The notes under the pieces were generated by a model. The model ran no database searches, was not told the DNA's origin, and saw only the letters and a list, made by a program, of their open reading frames with translations. This document shows positions 7,303 through 15,321 of a stretch of 36,173 bases of DNA, piece after piece. Positions within the stretch are counted from its first letter, which is position 1. Every line of letters begins with the position of its first letter. Position numbers and translations under genes: made by a program. The DNA comes from Promethearchaeota archaeon (lineage in GTDB: Archaea; Asgardarchaeota; Lokiarchaeia; Sigyniarchaeales; SOKP01): positions 11,966 through 48,138 of the forward strand of contig JAGXNQ010000004.1 of the NCBI GenBank assembly GCA_019894955.1, in the 5' to 3' direction.

Positions 7303-7974
7303 TTATTTTAGCCATTTTTTAGGGCAACTAGCGAATAATTGTCTAAACATTTTCTCATGTTCTTCAAGATTTTCCTCAGGGATAGTTAATGGATCTCCAA
7401 TTTGCAGTGCACCCCAATATACCTTTGCCAACTTTTCTAATATTACAGCAAACCGAACCGCATGATCAACAGATTTTCCGCATATGATAGCCCCATGATT
7501 TGCAAGTATCGCTGCGTTATTTCTACCTAGCGCTTTCAATGAATTTGGTCCCATTTCTTCTGTATGAGCTTCTGTAATTTCACTACATCGAATTTTTCCA
7601 CCAAGGAAAATAAGTTGTTGTTCCATTATGATTGGAATGCCTCTTCTTAGAACTGAAAGCATAGAAATATAAGGAGAATGATTATGGATAACACTCTTAA
7701 CTTTAGGTCTATCTTTATAAACAGCTAAATGCATTTTAACTTCCGTGGATGGAATTTTACCTGAACCTAACACATTTCCCTCTAAATCCATATGTACGAT
7801 TAGCTCCGGACTTAATAAGCTATATTTTGTCGAAGTGGGAGTAACAAGTATTTCATTTTTATTTATCCGAACACTAACATTGCCTTCTCCATCCTCAACT
7901 AACCCTTTACTATATATCTCTTGAGCTCCTCTTACAACTGTTTTACGAAGTTGTTCTAATTTATCCGTTTCCAT
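7303..7974 (-). CDS. Class II aldolase/adducin family protein (FucA-like)
   Basis: This is a zinc-dependent aldolase of 223 residues, close to L-fuculose-1-phosphate aldolase in length and motif order. GNVSVR and TPTSTKY make the phosphate-binding loops. PSTEVKMH holds the catalytic Glu. VIHNHSPY supplies two zinc His and LANHGAI the third. Aldolases of this group cleave a ketose 1-phosphate to dihydroxyacetone phosphate plus an aldehyde. AraD-type epimerases are related, but the E-containing PSTE motif and the overall pattern favour an aldolase. The substrate cannot be read from sequence. A second, homologous aldolase domain is fused to a dehydrogenase at 15322-17049. The NikR-like gene follows in the same direction. 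Confidence 0.85.
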   Translation of the reverse strand: METDKLEQLRKTVVRGAQEIYSKGLVEDGEGNVSVRINKNEILVTPTSTKYSLLSPELIVHMDLEGNVLGSGKIPSTEVKMHLAVYKDRPKVKSVIHNHSPYISMLSVLRRGIPIIMEQQLIFLGGKIRCSEITEAHTEEMGPNSLKALGRNNAAILANHGAIICGKSVDHAVRFAVILEKLAKVYWGALQIGDPLTIPEENLEEHEKMFRQLFASCPKKWLK

Positions 7975-8183
7975 ATGAATTTAAATTAAAGATTGATTAA
8001 AAATGTACTTCACATTAACTCATGAGAGATTAAATTGAAACAAATTAAAAAAGATAATTCAATACTCATATTCACTAAGCTTTCAATCATTCAAATTAAA
8101 AAATTTATGATGTGGCATTTTTTATATGAATGAAAATTCTTTGTACTTGTGAACAAGGATATAAATTCTTCTCTCATAAAAAT

Positions 8184-9260
8184 ATGACACAAATAATCCT
8201 TCATTGTGATCTGGACGCATTTTTCGCTGCAGTTGAGGTTCGAGATAATCCTGATTATGAAGATAAACCTGTGATAGTTGGAGCAGATCCTAAAGAGGGA
8301 AAAGGAAGAGGAGTTGTCTCTACCTGTAATTATGAAGCTAGGAAATACGGGATTCATTCTGCAATGCCAATTTCAATAGCTTATAGGAAATGCCCTCATG
8401 GCATATACTTACCCCCAAATTTTGCAAAATACCACGAAGCTTCAGAAAAAGTAATGGGAATCATAAAATCGGTTAGTTCAATTTTTCAGCAAGTCAGCAT
8501 TGATGAAGCATATATTGATATCTCTGAAAATTGTACTACTTACGAAGAAGCATTGAATACTGCAAAAGAAATTCAAAGTAGAGTTTTAGATGATGTGGGA
8601 ATAACTCTTTCAATTGGATGCGCTCCTACAAAATCAATTGCAAAAATTGCTTCTGATTATAAAAAACCAAATGGAATTACAATTGTCAAACCCGAAGAAA
8701 TCAAAGAGTTTTTATCTCCAATGGATATAACACGAATTCCCGGAATTGGAAAGAAAACCAAAGAATATTACAATAGACAAGGAATTAGAGTAATCGGAGA
8801 CATAATTAATACACCCCTTCACAGGATGATAGAACAATTCGGAAAAAATGGAAAATGGGTTTGGGATGTCGCAAATGGACTGAATCAACCCAAATTCAAG
8901 TCTTCTCGAGATATAAGAAAATCCATAAGCAAGGAAAGAACTTTTTATGATGATACTAGTGATTTTAATTTGATTATTTCAAAATTAGAAGAAATAAATG
9001 AAAAATTACATATTAAACTCGATAAGGATGGAACGTATTATAAAACTATCTCCTTAAAAATAAGATTCGAAGGATTCGAAACATATACACGTTCAAAATC
9101 GCTTCCGCGTCCTATTCAAGACGTTAAAAAAGCGATGAATGTTATTTTAGAATTATATCAAGAATTTGTAAACTATGATAAGAAAGTAAGGTTAGTAGGA
9201 ATTAAACTCTCTAATTTATCTAATAATATAAAACAATTAAAAATCAGTAATTTTATGTGA
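8184..9260 (+). CDS. dinB: Y-family DNA polymerase IV (translesion)
   Basis: This is a Dpo4/DinB-type low-fidelity polymerase that copies past DNA lesions. Starting at the ATG at 8184 gives MTQIILHCDLDAFFAAVE, the canonical family N-terminus. The 18 residues upstream in the ORF track (start 8130) are not conserved in the family. Metal-binding acids are D9 in CDLD and the D/E pair in SIDEAYIDIS. Phe14 is at the steric-gate position that excludes ribonucleotides. GCAPTKSIAKIASDYKKPNG and IPGIGKKTKEYY (helix-hairpin-helix) follow, then the little-finger domain. The last residues, QLKISNFM, fit a PIP-box pattern (QxxIxxFM) for clamp binding. The length of 358 residues is normal. It is monocistronic here. 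Confidence 0.92.
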   Translation: MTQIILHCDLDAFFAAVEVRDNPDYEDKPVIVGADPKEGKGRGVVSTCNYEARKYGIHSAMPISIAYRKCPHGIYLPPNFAKYHEASEKVMGIIKSVSSIFQQVSIDEAYIDISENCTTYEEALNTAKEIQSRVLDDVGITLSIGCAPTKSIAKIASDYKKPNGITIVKPEEIKEFLSPMDITRIPGIGKKTKEYYNRQGIRVIGDIINTPLHRMIEQFGKNGKWVWDVANGLNQPKFKSSRDIRKSISKERTFYDDTSDFNLIISKLEEINEKLHIKLDKDGTYYKTISLKIRFEGFETYTRSKSLPRPIQDVKKAMNVILELYQEFVNYDKKVRLVGIKLSNLSNNIKQLKISNFM

Positions 9261-9318
9261 TCAGAATGATTTACTTTGTTTTGTTAATAATTAATTAATT
9301 TCTCTTAAGAATATCGGA

Positions 9319-10239
9319 TTACCTTAATTTTTTTAAAATCTCATCATGGATAATAGAATTCGAAGCTATCAATCCTGGTGCTGAGACCATACATTTATCA
9401 TCATTAAATTCAATTCTATTTCCTTGCAAATCAGATACAGTTCCTCCCGCTTCTTGCACCAACAAGGTTCCAGGCAAGAAATCCCAAGCAAAAGATCTAC
9501 TTTTATTCATTGGTTTTATATACAAATCGGCAGTCCCATCTGCAATCATACAAAATTTAGCCATACTATCTATTTGAACGAAGTTTGTTATTTCAGCACG
9601 TGCTGCAAAGTCCATAACCCAGGGTTCATCGTAATGCAATGAATGACACATTTTAGCTTGTTTAAGATAAGATTGATTACTTACACTTAATGATATGAAT
9701 TCCGAATTATTGATAGCAATTTTGCTACCATTATCTTTTTCAGCAATAAAAATTGCCTTTCCAAATTTCTTATAGTTTGGAACTGAAATTGTACATATTT
9801 TTGGATTTGATTTTATCATAAACCCAATACCAATTGCATATGATAATCCTTTCTGGTACCCTTTTGTGCCATCAATTGGATCCACTGTCCATTGCCGTTC
9901 AGAATATTTATCTTTTTTCATCAAACTTTTTCCAATATCGATATTTTCTCCAATATTTAAAGTTTCATAGCAAGAAGAAATAGATTTTCTTGCGTCATGG
10001 TTAAGAAATGAATTATCATCTTCCTCAGCGATGATTTGATCACTAGGAAATTGTTCCATAATCTTATTAATTATAAAAATTTGAGTAGCATAATCGGCGA
10101 TAGTGACGGGAGAATCATCTTCTTTTTGATAAGATTGGAAACCAACTTGTCTAAACCACTCAGTTATTTTTGAGGCTGTATTTACAATCTCAATTGCTGC
10201 TTTCAATTCCATATAATATGGAGTCTCGGTTGATATCAT
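9319..10239 (-). CDS. Hal2/SAL1-type 3'(2'),5'-bisphosphate nucleotidase
   Basis: This is a lithium-sensitive-type phosphatase of the inositol monophosphatase superfamily; relatives convert 3'-phosphoadenosine 5'-phosphate (PAP) to AMP. Motifs are DSPVTIADYATQ (about 42-53), AEEDD (about 71), WTVDPIDGTKGYQKGLSYAI (about 118-137) and FAWDFLPGTLLVQEAGG (about 250). Together these form the Mg site (E, D, D, D). The long insert between EED and DPIDGT, and the start YYMELKAAIEIVNTAS, resemble eukaryotic Hal2/SAL1 more than short archaeal IMPases. The substrate is inferred; inositol or fructose bisphosphate phosphatase activity is possible. The gene is divergent from the 7-TM gene with 178 bases between them. 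Confidence 0.83.
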   Translation of the reverse strand: MISTETPYYMELKAAIEIVNTASKITEWFRQVGFQSYQKEDDSPVTIADYATQIFIINKIMEQFPSDQIIAEEDDNSFLNHDARKSISSCYETLNIGENIDIGKSLMKKDKYSERQWTVDPIDGTKGYQKGLSYAIGIGFMIKSNPKICTISVPNYKKFGKAIFIAEKDNGSKIAINNSEFISLSVSNQSYLKQAKMCHSLHYDEPWVMDFAARAEITNFVQIDSMAKFCMIADGTADLYIKPMNKSRSFAWDFLPGTLLVQEAGGTVSDLQGNRIEFNDDKCMVSAPGLIASNSIIHDEILKKLR

Positions 10240-10316
10240 AATTCGAATTGTTTTAGAATGAATAATATAATCTCATAAAATATTGAAAAAGCAATAAAAT
10301 TTTTGATGTACAAAAA

Positions 10317-10339
10317 AAATGTTTCTTAATAAAACATTT
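10317..10339. repeat. Perfect 8-bp inverted repeat in a divergent intergenic region
   Basis: AAATGTTT and AAACATTT flank a 7-base loop (CTTAATA). A run of nine T (10367-10375) follows on the plus strand, 28 bases after the hairpin. It lies between two divergent genes, so it is not at the 3' end of either. It could be an operator, or part of a short unannotated transcript. Confidence 0.4.
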
Positions 10340-10383
10340 ATGCTGTAGGTTTAGTCCAATTTGAGGTTTTTTTTTATAAAGTT

Positions 10384-10396
10384 AAAGTATAAATAA
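10384..10396 (+). promoter_or_regulatory. TATA-box promoter for the 7-TM protein gene
   Basis: AAGTATAAATAAAG is centred about 27 bases before the ATG at 10418, the spacing expected if transcription starts at the start codon. No Shine-Dalgarno site is present, which fits a leaderless mRNA. Confidence 0.5.
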
Positions 10397-10417
10397 AGCT
10401 AATATTATGATTTTACT

Positions 10418-11161
10418 ATGTCCGATTTAATATTCATTGGAATGGTATTTGAAACTACGATTATTATCATAGCAGCAATTGTACTTGCATTAATATTAAT
10501 GAAATATTTCCAAAAAAAACACCAATTAACACTATACTTATTCTTAATATTCTTGTTTTATCTGGTGGCTATTATCTTTTCGTGGTTATCCAAAATTTTA
10601 GTATTGTATTCGGGAGTCGAATATATTTACAATACTACTCTTCCTGATCCTGGAACTTTACTGTCTTGGTTCGTGTTAAGAATCACAGATTTTCGATTTA
10701 GTTTCTTCTTCCTAACTATTGCTATTTTTATATCCTACATTTTGAAAGTAAATGTTTTCGAAAAGGGATATAATCGTGTTCATAAGATTATCGTGATTAT
10801 TTATGGTATTATCACCATGGCATATAGTTTGTTAGTATATGAAAGAGGAAATACGTTGGTTGATGCGGGGGCATTCCTGTTAATATTTCTATACATGGCA
10901 ATGATTTATATTCCATTTTTCATCAGTTCATATAAATCCTTCACTTTAGCTCAAGGTAAAACCTTCAAGAACGCATTTATATCGTTAGCTTTAATGTCCG
11001 TTTTTTATATACTAGTACCGTTCAACTTTTTGATCGATAGATTGATGATACTTTTTGGTGGATCTGGTTTTTCTCTCTTTTATTTCTTAGCTTGGATTTT
11101 CGTATTATGTGGAATGATAGCATCATACTTTGGATATATTCGACCAAAAGCAAGCGAATAG
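10418..11161 (+). CDS. Seven-transmembrane protein of unknown function
   Basis: This 247-residue protein has seven hydrophobic segments, roughly residues 5-28, 38-65, 85-108, 120-140, 146-168, 185-215 and 218-242. It has no signal peptide and no large soluble domain. I do not recognise a family. The layout resembles the seven-helix sensor modules found at the N-terminus of some archaeal and bacterial kinases, but no output domain follows. No conserved catalytic motif or retinal-type lysine pattern is evident by eye. It is separated from the next gene by about 95 bases containing a further TATA-like sequence, so it is probably a single transcription unit. Confidence 0.7.
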   Translation: MSDLIFIGMVFETTIIIIAAIVLALILMKYFQKKHQLTLYLFLIFLFYLVAIIFSWLSKILVLYSGVEYIYNTTLPDPGTLLSWFVLRITDFRFSFFFLTIAIFISYILKVNVFEKGYNRVHKIIVIIYGIITMAYSLLVYERGNTLVDAGAFLLIFLYMAMIYIPFFISSYKSFTLAQGKTFKNAFISLALMSVFYILVPFNFLIDRLMILFGGSGFSLFYFLAWIFVLCGMIASYFGYIRPKASE

Positions 11162-11220
11162 ATCCAAGTAAAATCCCATTTTTTTATTTTAATTTTTTAA
11201 GTATAAATTTAAGACGTTTT

Positions 11221-11231
11221 AAATATATAAT
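11221..11231 (+). promoter_or_regulatory. TATA-like promoter for the longin-like gene
   Basis: AAATATATAAT lies about 29 bases before the GTG start at 11255, consistent with a leaderless transcript. A second candidate, GTATAAATTT, lies about 20 bases further upstream. Confidence 0.4.
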
Positions 11232-11254
11232 ATTTATACATTAAATTTTCCTTA

Positions 11255-11677
11255 GTGAATCTCTTGGTTAAGGTCCTGCAAGATCTCTATATAATTTCTG
11301 AAGGAGGTATCGTATTATATCATCGTGTTTTTGATGAAAAATTAGATGAACAGCTTTTTGGAGGACTAATGAGTGCTTTAAATTCCTTTGCAGAAGAATT
11401 AACAAATGAGGGTCTTTCGAATTTTGAATTAAAAGACAAGAGATATACTTTAATTAGGAAAAATGACATTTTATTCGTGTCAAATTCTTCTAATAAAATC
11501 AAAGCAAAAAAAGTAATTGAAGAATTAGAAACAATTGTTGAACGTTTTTTTGATTTATATTCTTTAGAACTTTTAGCAACATGGGAAGGAGATGTATCAA
11601 TTTTCCTTGATTTTGAAAAAGAAATAGAGGATAGTTTAGAAGGAACGATTCAAAAATTACAAAAAGCTTTTTGGTAA
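11255..11677 (+). CDS. Longin-like (SNARE-like fold) small protein
   Basis: This 140-residue protein starts at GTG. Its pattern is a strand LYIISEGGIVLYHRVF, a helix LFGGLMSALNSFAEEL, then FELKDKRYTLIRKNDILFVSNSS and helix VIEELETIVERFFDLYS. That is the strand-strand-helix-strand-strand-helix order of longin/adaptin-sigma/sedlin domains, where the first strands carry a hydrophobic 'dxxGxxLyxr' turn. Such domains serve trafficking complexes and GTPase regulators in eukaryotes and are abundant in Asgard archaea. No catalytic residues are expected. It overlaps the convergent downstream gene by 21 bases. The assignment is from fold pattern only. A Roadblock-related fold is the main alternative. 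Confidence 0.55.
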   Translation: MNLLVKVLQDLYIISEGGIVLYHRVFDEKLDEQLFGGLMSALNSFAEELTNEGLSNFELKDKRYTLIRKNDILFVSNSSNKIKAKKVIEELETIVERFFDLYSLELLATWEGDVSIFLDFEKEIEDSLEGTIQKLQKAFW

Positions 11678-12133
11678 TTTATCTTCGCTACAACCCAAAC
11701 AAGTATAATTAAATATTTTTACTTCTTGGACATTTTCAAATTCACTTATATCTCCAATTAGTTTTCCTTTATTAAGATCTTCGAAATAAGAAAAGTGTAT
11801 TCCAAAAAAACATGTATTTTCCGGGGAACAAAACCCAGTTGAGTTGAATATATCATAATTGGAGCTTTTTAAATAAGTTATTACATTGCTTAATATTTGG
11901 GGATTAATTTCTGGCAGTTTAACTAAAATAAAATAAACTATTTCATATTTTGTTGGATATATCGAGAAATGCACGTGCCTCATTCCATGTTTTTCTTCTC
12001 GAGAAGAGGTTAAAAAAAAGTACTTATTTTCTTTTAGACCAATTTGTTCTTTTGTCTTTTCTGGTAATTCCCATTTTTCAATATCAGCTTTATCATAAAG
12101 TTTTCCAATAAATTCATCCATTATTTCTGCCAT
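11657..12133 (-). CDS. Unknown 158-residue protein with paired cysteines, possibly ACT-like C-terminus
   Basis: I do not recognise this protein. The N-terminal half contains KYFFLTSSREEKHGMRHVHFSIYP and looks like alternating strands. The C-terminal half runs helix (PQILSNVITYLKSSNYDI), strand, strand (TCFFGIHFSYF), helix (LIGDISEFENVQEV), strand (KIFNYTC), which resembles an ACT-type ferredoxin-like fold. Four cysteines lie in CSPENTC and CLGC, a possible metal or disulfide arrangement. It is convergent with, and overlaps, the longin-like gene by 21 bases, so both mRNAs share complementary 3' coding ends. Confidence 0.65.
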   Translation of the reverse strand: MAEIMDEFIGKLYDKADIEKWELPEKTKEQIGLKENKYFFLTSSREEKHGMRHVHFSIYPTKYEIVYFILVKLPEINPQILSNVITYLKSSNYDIFNSTGFCSPENTCFFGIHFSYFEDLNKGKLIGDISEFENVQEVKIFNYTCLGCSEDKLPKSFL

Positions 12134-12342
12134 ACAATCAACATAATTATTAATTTCAGATATATAAGATAATTAATTCATTTTATAAATAACCTTACTG
12201 TTTTATGCGTATTGATTAACAAATTTTTTCTTATTCTTACTTTGTAGAAAGGAACTTGGATAAGGAGTTTTAAAAAATAATCTCAAGCTATAATTACTCT
12301 AAATTATTGGATTTAATTAACATAATTCATTACTATATCATC

Positions 12343-12696
12343 ATGAAAGCAATCGGATTGGTATTTTTATATGATCGGAATGAGGGATCTCCTCAAGATG
12401 TTTCAACTAAATTCATTTCACAATTCTCTAATGTCACGGAGAATCTTGTATTAGAAGGGTTAATGAAGTTACCCGAATTAAAGGAAATTATGGATACAAA
12501 GCGAATATATTGGGCGGGAATTAAGCAGAATTTTGCTGAAATCTTACGTCAAGAAGAAACAATAGGAAAACTTGCTTGGAAATTATTTTCAGATAATTCC
12601 GGAATAGCCCCCCATGCAGAAGTCAAAAGCTTGATTTATGAAAAGGAAAATTCACCCTGGGGCTTTACATTAATGGTTTGTGTTCTTTATCAGTAA
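12343..12696 (+). CDS. Unknown 117-residue soluble protein
   Basis: The ORF track begins at TTG 12307. The ATG at 12343, giving MKAIGLVFLYDRNEG, looks a better start because the segment before it is low-complexity and hydrophobic, but this is uncertain. A TATA-like TTTTAAAAAATAATC near 12268-12282 fits transcription starting around 12305. The protein begins with a strand, then helix-rich sequence (QFSNVTENLVLEGLMKLPEL, QNFAEILRQEETIGKLAWKLF), and ends in a strand (FTLMVCVLYQ). It is small and acidic with no recognised motif. It may be Asgard-specific. It precedes the sugar-kinase cluster by about 125 bases and may be separate from it. Confidence 0.5.
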   Translation: MKAIGLVFLYDRNEGSPQDVSTKFISQFSNVTENLVLEGLMKLPELKEIMDTKRIYWAGIKQNFAEILRQEETIGKLAWKLFSDNSGIAPHAEVKSLIYEKENSPWGFTLMVCVLYQ

Positions 12697-12780
12697 TTAT
12701 TAGATCTTAATTAATCTATATTTATTGGTTATTTTTTTACTAATATAGGTGAAAATTAGATAGGAAATAACATTAATATA

Positions 12781-12794
12781 GAAATATATATATT
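12781..12794 (+). promoter_or_regulatory. TATA-like promoter for the FGGY kinase cluster
   Basis: GAAATATATATATT is centred about 35 bases before the ATG at 12823. Transcription from it would begin near or after the ORF-track TTG at 12811, which supports the ATG as the start. Confidence 0.4.
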
Positions 12795-12822
12795 AATTTT
12801 TTAATATCGGTTGGTTAGAACG

Positions 12823-14391
12823 ATGACAGAATATCGGATGGTTTATGATTCTGGCAGTACTCTATTGAAATGTGCAATAGCAGATGAATCAGGGAAAATT
12901 ATCGCTTTAAAATCTTGGAGAAGCGAAATTATTCAAAGTGAGGATGGTTTTCACCGAGAATGGAATTACAAGAATTATTGGGATAATTTAGTTGAACTTA
13001 CGAAACGTACAATAAATTCTGCAAAAATTAATCCAAAAGACTTAAAATATATTACTGCCGCCTCAATGCGTCCAAGTTGTGTATTTGCTGATGAAAATAA
13101 TAACGCTGTTTATATTGGAGCAAGTTTTGAATGTAAAGGAATCGATTATGCTGAAGAAATTGACGAAGAATTTCTAGAACGATCGGGAAAATCATTTTAT
13201 GAGAGTTCGGGACATTTTCCCTCTTTACTATTTATTCCAGCGCGATATAAATATTTTAAAGAAGAGAAAGAAGATGAGGAGAGGTATCATAAGATTTCAC
13301 AATACCTTCCTATGGAGAGCTGGATTTTAGTTAAATTCGGGGGAGAAGTCCATGCCAATATAACCAGTGCAGGAGAATCTGGATTCTTTGATATAGAAAC
13401 GAAAATATGGCATCCTGCTTGGGAGGATCTTCTTGATTTACCAGATTATTTTTTTCCATGGCCAGTTTTACCAGGTGAAATAATTGGTACAGTATCTGAG
13501 CAGTACCAAAAAGAACTTAACCTTAATTCTGAAGTTCAATTAGTTGCAGGAATTTCAGATACTCAAGCTGCTTTATTAGGTTGCCAATGCGTAGAAATTG
13601 GCTCAATTGGAGCTGTCTTAGGCACCACATCACCAGTTCAAGCAGTAACAAAAAAACCTTATTTTGATCCTGATGAAAAAACATGGAGTGGATTAATTGC
13701 TTGTAAAAATTTAATCAATCATTATTATTTAGAAACTAATACTGGGATAACGGGACGGTTATTGAAATGGGCGGCAAATTTATTTTATGGAGAAGAGGGG
13801 TCGACATCAAAACAAAGATTTCAAAAATTAGATGAAGCTTTTGAGCATTATGACCAATTTGAATTACAAGCAACTTCAGATCAAATAAGAGAGTCGTCAG
13901 TATATTCTTTACTCGGTCCTTCACCTTTAGCGAGCACTCAAATGGGAATTTCCCCAGGATTATTTCATTTTGAAAGTCCTGGAGGTGTGGAAGAGGTTTT
14001 TCTTAAAAAAAATGCATTTATTGCGGCAGTTTTTGATAATATACATTTCGCTATAATGCGAAATATTGAATATCTCATTAAACTAACAAAAATTCAGAAT
14101 CCGTTTTTTGCATTTATGGGAGGGATTACACGAAATTTAACCCTTTTACAACGGTTTTCCGATCTTCTCCAGTCTCCTATTATCTCATCAACTAATTATG
14201 AATCCTCTATCCAAGGAATGCTGGTTTTGTGTGATGTTGCTGCAAATAGAATACGATCATTGGATGATCTCAAATCTCGAAATAATAAGCAAAAACTCAT
14301 AAAAAAAATTGAACCAAGAAATTTGATGATACAAAAACTAGCTAATAGATATAATAGTTGGTTAAAAATATACCAACAATATAGCAAATAA
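12823..14391 (+). CDS. FGGY-family carbohydrate kinase
   Basis: This is a sugar or polyol kinase of the FGGY family, about 522 residues. VYDSGSTLLKCAI near the N-terminus is the phosphate-1 loop (usually D-G-T-T/S-x-x-K). GISDTQAALLGC (about 243-254) carries the catalytic Asp. SIGAVLGTTSPVQAV is phosphate-2, and FMGGITRN (about 430) is the adenosine motif. The sequence lacks the glycerol-kinase NQRET motif, so it is not GlpK; a xylulokinase- or ribulokinase-like enzyme is more likely. The ATG at 12823 is preferred over the TTG at 12811. It leads a same-strand cluster with an SCP2 protein and a dehydrogenase-aldolase fusion, suggesting that it phosphorylates the substrate the aldolase then cleaves. 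The sugar is unknown. Confidence 0.82.
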   Translation: MTEYRMVYDSGSTLLKCAIADESGKIIALKSWRSEIIQSEDGFHREWNYKNYWDNLVELTKRTINSAKINPKDLKYITAASMRPSCVFADENNNAVYIGASFECKGIDYAEEIDEEFLERSGKSFYESSGHFPSLLFIPARYKYFKEEKEDEERYHKISQYLPMESWILVKFGGEVHANITSAGESGFFDIETKIWHPAWEDLLDLPDYFFPWPVLPGEIIGTVSEQYQKELNLNSEVQLVAGISDTQAALLGCQCVEIGSIGAVLGTTSPVQAVTKKPYFDPDEKTWSGLIACKNLINHYYLETNTGITGRLLKWAANLFYGEEGSTSKQRFQKLDEAFEHYDQFELQATSDQIRESSVYSLLGPSPLASTQMGISPGLFHFESPGGVEEVFLKKNAFIAAVFDNIHFAIMRNIEYLIKLTKIQNPFFAFMGGITRNLTLLQRFSDLLQSPIISSTNYESSIQGMLVLCDVAANRIRSLDDLKSRNNKQKLIKKIEPRNLMIQKLANRYNSWLKIYQQYSK

Positions 14392-14440
14392 CTTTTGGGA
14401 TTATTAGATACAAATTTATTAACTTAAATGTTTATGTTCA

Positions 14441-14454
14441 TAAATAAATTATAC
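14441..14454 (+). promoter_or_regulatory. TATA-like element before the SCP2 protein gene
   Basis: ATAAATAAATTATA lies about 31 bases before the ATG at 14478. It suggests that this gene can be transcribed separately from the upstream kinase, as a leaderless mRNA. Confidence 0.35.
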
Positions 14455-14477
14455 AATTAACAACTATATACAAATCG

Positions 14478-15293
14478 ATGAATTCTTCAAATAAACAAAA
14501 AGGTACTATTCAAGCGCTAAATGCTTATTTAATAACCGCTTTATTATCCTTATTTATAGCGGGGATATTCTTAATTTTAATAGGTTTTTTTATCAGTTTT
14601 GAGCAATATAGTATAATAATTTTGAATGTACTATATCAAAATCTTGTATTACTAATGATTATATTTGGATTTATATTGATATCTTTAGGAGCTTTTGAAT
14701 CCCTTGTAATAATGATTAAAGTTAAAAATATAATCGATCTTGTCCTTGAGAGAAGGGATTTAAGTTTAGAGAAAAGTAAGGATCAATCATCTGGTATTGG
14801 TGGGAGTTTACGAATTATTAGACCTAACCTACCTGTGATTGAATCTGAATCCATAAAGAGGAGTACTCAAAGTCCAAAACCTCGAATACCGACTCATCAA
14901 GTAGTTCCGAAAGAGACAGTTCCTGTAGCTAAAAACGTGGAAACTCCACAAAACGAAGTTCTTGATATTTCACTCGATGAAGCATTACAAAAGATCGTAG
15001 ATAGATATAATAACCCAAATGTATCGAAAGTATTTAGTGATTGGCAAAATACGCTAATGATGACATTTCCAAACCTCGAAAAATCATATTTATTTAAGAT
15101 TAATAATGATCAAGGAATTATTTTAGAGGAAGGCTATGAAGAGGATGCTGCTGTGCAAGTTATTTTGGATTCAGACCTATATATTAAAATGATGACAAAA
15201 CAAATTAATCCTATCAAAGCATATAGCAGTGGAGGACTTGAAGTTAAAGGCAAGATGAAGAATCTTTTAAAATTACGTAAGTTAATGTTCTGA
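14478..15293 (+). CDS. Membrane-anchored SCP2 (sterol carrier protein 2) domain protein
   Basis: This 271-residue protein has two N-terminal membrane helices (about 17-45 and 50-78), then a polar, proline-rich linker (about 95-160), then a C-terminal domain from about 165. The last part, AAVQVILDSDLYIKMMTKQI followed by NPIKAYSSGGLEVKGKMKNL, matches the SCP2 signature (acidic strand, helix with K/T, NPxxAFxxGxLxxxGxM). SCP2 domains bind lipids, fatty acyl-CoA or other hydrophobic ligands in a tunnel. The anchor would hold the domain at the membrane surface. It lies between the kinase and the dehydrogenase-aldolase fusion, 28 bases before the latter, but a functional link to sugar metabolism is not evident. 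Confidence 0.78.
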   Translation: MNSSNKQKGTIQALNAYLITALLSLFIAGIFLILIGFFISFEQYSIIILNVLYQNLVLLMIIFGFILISLGAFESLVIMIKVKNIIDLVLERRDLSLEKSKDQSSGIGGSLRIIRPNLPVIESESIKRSTQSPKPRIPTHQVVPKETVPVAKNVETPQNEVLDISLDEALQKIVDRYNNPNVSKVFSDWQNTLMMTFPNLEKSYLFKINNDQGIILEEGYEEDAAVQVILDSDLYIKMMTKQINPIKAYSSGGLEVKGKMKNLLKLRKLMF

Positions 15294-15321
15294 ATAGATT
15301 AATATGTTAAGGGTAATGTAA

